This document shows, in pieces, positions 50,886 through 53,535 of a stretch of 53,535 nt of DNA (its first letter is position 1; every line of letters starts with the position of its first letter). The stretch covers positions 1 through 53,535 of the forward strand of contig CALGAD010000038.1 of the NCBI GenBank assembly GCA_937951955.1, in the 5' to 3' direction. Source of the stretch: an uncultured Bacillaceae bacterium. GTDB taxonomy: Bacteria; Bacillota; Bacilli; Bacillales; Caldibacillaceae. The notes below the pieces were generated by a model, which saw nothing but the letters and a program-made list of their open reading frames with translations, was not told where the DNA came from and ran no database searches. Made by a program: the position numbers and the translations under genes.

Positions 50886-51620
50886 TTAGGAAAGTTCAAC
50901 GATATACTTAAACTTTTCACCTCTTGCTACACTTACTGTAAATTCAATAAGCTGATCTTTAAAATATGCATGTCTGGTAATTAACATGGCTGGTTGATTC
51001 GCATTGACTTCTAAATATTTAGATTCATCTTCACGAACAACTGTAGCTGAAAATGTTTCAACCGCACGCGTCACTTCAATTCTGTAATCTTCATAAAAAA
51101 CGGTATACATCGGGCGAGTAACTAAATCATTGGCCGACAAATTAGGAAATTTTTGTTTTGGCAAATAAGTTGTTTCATATATCAACGGTTCATTATCCGC
51201 CAGGCGCAAACGAATGATTTTATAAACTTCTTCATTCGGAAGTAAATTCATTTTTTTAGCCAGATGTTCATCAATGGTTAATGTTGTAAATTCTATAACT
51301 TTTGTTGATGGGTTTTTACCAATCTTTTTCATCTCTTCTGTAAAACTATAGAGCTTTACCAGCGGCTGATCGTACCTCTTAGGCGCGATAAAAGTACCCA
51401 CTCCGTGGACTTTATTAATGTAACCTTCTCGCTCTAATTCTTGAAGAGCCTGTCTCACCGTTATGCGGCTAAGGTTGTACATGCTACATAGTTCACGTTC
51501 GGAAGGTAATTTATCATTTTCTTTATAGAATCCATTGTCGATTTTTTTTATAATTTCTTGCATGAGCTGTAAATATAGCGGGATTTTAAGATTTTTATTA
51601 ATAATCGAGATCACCACCAC
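50886..51620 (-). CDS. GntR-family regulator, HutC/NagR subfamily
   Basis: 244 aa. The N-terminal winged helix (PLYLQLMQEIIKKIDNGFYKENDKLPSERELC; SRITVRQALQELEREGYI) precedes a UTRA effector domain (about 90-240). This subfamily senses amino-sugar phosphates, which fits the agaS operon. Three tandem GTG codons lie at the start; the third (51614) has the best spacing from AGGTG. Confidence 0.9.
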   Translation of the reverse strand: MVVISIINKNLKIPLYLQLMQEIIKKIDNGFYKENDKLPSERELCSMYNLSRITVRQALQELEREGYINKVHGVGTFIAPKRYDQPLVKLYSFTEEMKKIGKNPSTKVIEFTTLTIDEHLAKKMNLLPNEEVYKIIRLRLADNEPLIYETTYLPKQKFPNLSANDLVTRPMYTVFYEDYRIEVTRAVETFSATVVREDESKYLEVNANQPAMLITRHAYFKDQLIEFTVSVARGEKFKYIVELS

Positions 51621-51804
51621 AACACCTAGTTATATCCAATTGATCATTATTTTCAAATTGTGTAATTATGAAATAATCATTGTTTCTATTTACTTTTATT
51701 GTATTTTTTACTTTAAAATATGGAGTATTGATCAGTAAGTAATTGATAATACATGTAAACTAGATAGCAGGAATTAATAACTTCTATAAATTGTTTACAT
51801 CATA

Positions 51805-52554
51805 TTATTTAATGATTTTTGTTAAATCATTATAATAACTTTCTATATGTGGGTTTATCTTGGGATCAGTAATAATGCCATGAACATCTTTCACATTGTA
51901 GAAGGTGAAAAATGCCAGAACACCGAATTTTGTATGATCGGCAATGATATACCGTTCAATAGAATTGTTTAAAATAGTTTGCAAACCGTAACCTTCTTCT
52001 TCGTTGGCCGTCGTAATATCCTCTCCAGAAATTCCGTTTGTACCGATGAAACATTTGTTAATTTTAATTTCACTTAAAAGTTTGTTGGCAAAATAACCGA
52101 TGAGCGTTCCTGTTTTTTTCCGGTAACGGCCTCCAGTTAAAATGGTTTCTACATTCGGGAGGTTAACTGCTTTCTGAAAAATTGAAATTGAATTGGTAAC
52201 AAGCATGACATGTTTTGATTCTAAATATTCCAAAATAAATTGACCGGTAGTTCCGGAACTGATAAAAATCGTATCATTTTCTTCAATTAATTCAGCACAT
52301 ATTTTACCGATATGTTTTTTCTCTTCAACATTCAGGGTTTCTTTTTGCATATTCGATAACTCAATGTAATGATTTCCTTTTTTTCTAGCACCACCATGAA
52401 CGCGGTCAAGAAGTCCTTCATCTTCCAATGTTTGTAAATCACGACGTATTGTCATTTCGGTTACGTTCAAAAGTTCAGCCAACTCAGAAACTTTGACGGT
52501 TTCTTTCTTTTCCAGCAAGGAAAGTATTGTACGGTATCTTTCTTCTCTTATCAT
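51805..52554 (-). CDS. DeoR-family regulator (AgaR/LacR type)
   Basis: 249 aa from the ATG at 52554, with AGGTG upstream. The DeoR helix-turn-helix is REERYRTILSLLEKKETVKVSELAELLNVTEMTIRRDL. The sugar-phosphate sensor domain contains IFISSGTTGQFI and FIGTNGISGEDI. It is the second regulator of the operon. The 51621-51804 gap is AT-rich with an imperfect inverted repeat at about 51640-51685. Confidence 0.9.
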   Translation of the reverse strand: MIREERYRTILSLLEKKETVKVSELAELLNVTEMTIRRDLQTLEDEGLLDRVHGGARKKGNHYIELSNMQKETLNVEEKKHIGKICAELIEENDTIFISSGTTGQFILEYLESKHVMLVTNSISIFQKAVNLPNVETILTGGRYRKKTGTLIGYFANKLLSEIKINKCFIGTNGISGEDITTANEEEGYGLQTILNNSIERYIIADHTKFGVLAFFTFYNVKDVHGIITDPKINPHIESYYNDLTKIIK

Positions 52555-52563
52555 CGTTAACAC

Positions 52564-53051
52564 CTGTCTTTTAAAAAATATTGAGGTGGTCAGGGGGATG
52601 GTCTGACAACTATAAAATGAAAAAAATGTGAAGTATGATATATTTTGTTGAATTTAAGTGAATACTCCAATGATCATTCAAATAAATATGAATGAAAAAT
52701 TTAATTTCAATATTAATTACAGACCAAATATATTACAATTTTTTATTCTTATCCACATTCTACAATAAGAAGTTGTCCTGTTGCAATTTCTCCCATAATT
52801 AAAGAAATTGTCGTCAAAATACATATTTTCCTGTCTCTTTATATTTAAAAGAAGGATAATAATAAATAATGCCCCGTGATTAACACCTCATTCAGGATGT
52901 TGACGTTTAAAGCTCTTACTTTTGCCTATTCCAAACATTTGTATACTTTCTAGTAGTTTTGATTTATCCTACTAATCTATGTTACTGATATTATGTTTTA
53001 TGAGTTTCTTAGTGGTGATCCCTAATCAAAATTCGAAAAAAATATAATGGG
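52564..53051. other. AT-rich stretch without a recognisable gene
   Basis: No frame with a ribosome site, tRNA, repeat array or terminator was found. Stops are frequent on both strands. Confidence 0.6.
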
Positions 53052-53440
53052 ATGTTCCAAATTGATGGACTAAAGCTAAACGAATTTAATATAGACATTT
53101 GGAGCAATGATAATTATTTTAGACAACTGTCTGCCAAATTTCCTTTCCTCAGTTTGAGATGACCAGAAGCCAAAGCATGAATACTTATCCAGATGCATTC
53201 TCGATATTTTTATCAATGGCTCCAAGCGATAATATTTATCTATCAGGGGTGAGTATTGAAAAAATTATAGAATGAATAGACAAGTCCATCTGTGAACATC
53301 CCAAGGCATTCAACTCTTAAAAATTTCTAACGATGTGAGATGAAAATCGCGTGATAATTTTTAGTCCAAATGGTCGGACCGTTACTAAATTCCAGCTGAA
53401 AAAGTTTGCGGTACCAGTGTTTCATTCACATTTGATATGA
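53052..53440 (+). pseudogene. Possible decayed coding region
   Basis: Short coding-like frames follow one another on the plus strand. A 36-codon frame starts at 53052 (MFQIDGLKLNEFNIDIW). A different frame from 53177 to 53440 then contains MNTYPDAFSIFLSMAPS and, after three internal stops, VIIFSPNGRTVTKFQLKKF. The peptides look protein-like but I do not recognise a family. This may be a gene broken by stops and at least one frameshift, or coincidence. Confidence 0.3.
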
Positions 53441-53461
53441 ATCCATAATTAGCTACGAATA

Positions 53462-53535
53462 TTAATCGTGATATTCCCCACGATCCCATTTTTCTAGTAA
53501 ATCATCAAAGATCTCCTCATTATTGAGCCTGTTTT
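53462..53535 (-). CDS. C-terminal end of a gene entering from the right edge
   Basis: The minus strand reads NRLNNEEIFDDLLEKWDRGEYHD followed by TAA at 53464-53462. The composition is typical of a soluble protein C-terminus. The rest of the gene lies outside the window, so no function can be given. Confidence 0.5.
   Translation of the reverse strand, partial: NRLNNEEIFDDLLEKWDRGEYHD

Noticed and set aside
51640..51685. Inverted repeat in the gntR-deoR gap as an operator
   Set aside because: The arms (TGATCATTATTTTCA and TGAAATAATCA) match only with gaps in very AT-rich DNA.

Overview
This window is a stretch of chromosome from a spore-forming Bacillaceae bacterium. The evidence is the Bacillus subtilis-like gene block murF-cshA-ydbS-ydbT-ydcA-acpS-ydcC-alr-ndoAI-ndoA-tex-ydcK (here inverted), the sporulation gene cmpA, a ComK-family gene, CtsR and CcpA-type operators, and a SigW-type promoter ahead of ydbS. 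The species cannot be named from sequence alone.

Layout. 1-603: six tRNA genes on the minus strand (Gln-Lys-Leu-Arg-Pro-Gly, the last cut by the window edge). 735-21475: the conserved cell-envelope block, nearly all minus strand. It lacks the rsb-sigB genes that sit between ndoA and tex in B. subtilis. It also carries an insertion between ydbS and cshA: an XRE/TPR regulator, an MFS exporter, uvsE and a NERD-domain gene. 21905-26730: mgtE (Mg2+ uptake), a CNNM/CorC-type probable Mg2+ exporter and rodA, on the plus strand. 26830-29244: telA/xpaC and a Pmp3-type peptide. 29370-36781: a complete disaccharide operon (GH65 phosphorylase, binding protein, two permeases, LacI regulator, beta-phosphoglucomutase) behind a promoter with cre-like boxes. 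37156-41110: acyP, a CtsR-controlled hsp20, a GntR/ABC operon and sfsA. 41432-43726: ung, an alternative sigma factor and a ComK-family regulator. 43800-47677: a nitronate monooxygenase-like enzyme, a lipoprotein, and a GGDEF-EAL-PilZ protein whose two enzyme domains look dead. 47752-52554: an amino-sugar/tagatose-type catabolic operon with two regulators. The right edge (52555-53535) has no intact gene, only coding-like fragments and the tail of a gene entering from outside.

The most unusual feature is a set of intergenic arrays with an exact 21-bp period. Four arrays (14607, 15827, 23299, 41155) repeat a core close to TTTGGGTAAATT in 8 or 9 units each, separated by about 9 variable bases and all pointing the same way. 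A fifth array (44836) has the same 21-bp geometry but a different, palindromic core (TTTCGCGAATT). Two of the arrays bracket the NERD gene. The spacing of two helical turns puts every core on one DNA face, which suggests a phased binding array. A heptapeptide-coding explanation is considered and judged weaker. I know of no described element that matches, although a database search could change that.

Other notable points: a Shine-Dalgarno sequence bridged to its start codon by a hairpin (mpfA-like gene), a six-heptad CtsR array, a perfect 17-bp inverted repeat over a promoter -35 box, a tRNA-Pro with an AGG anticodon, and a sigma factor paired with a ComK-family gene.
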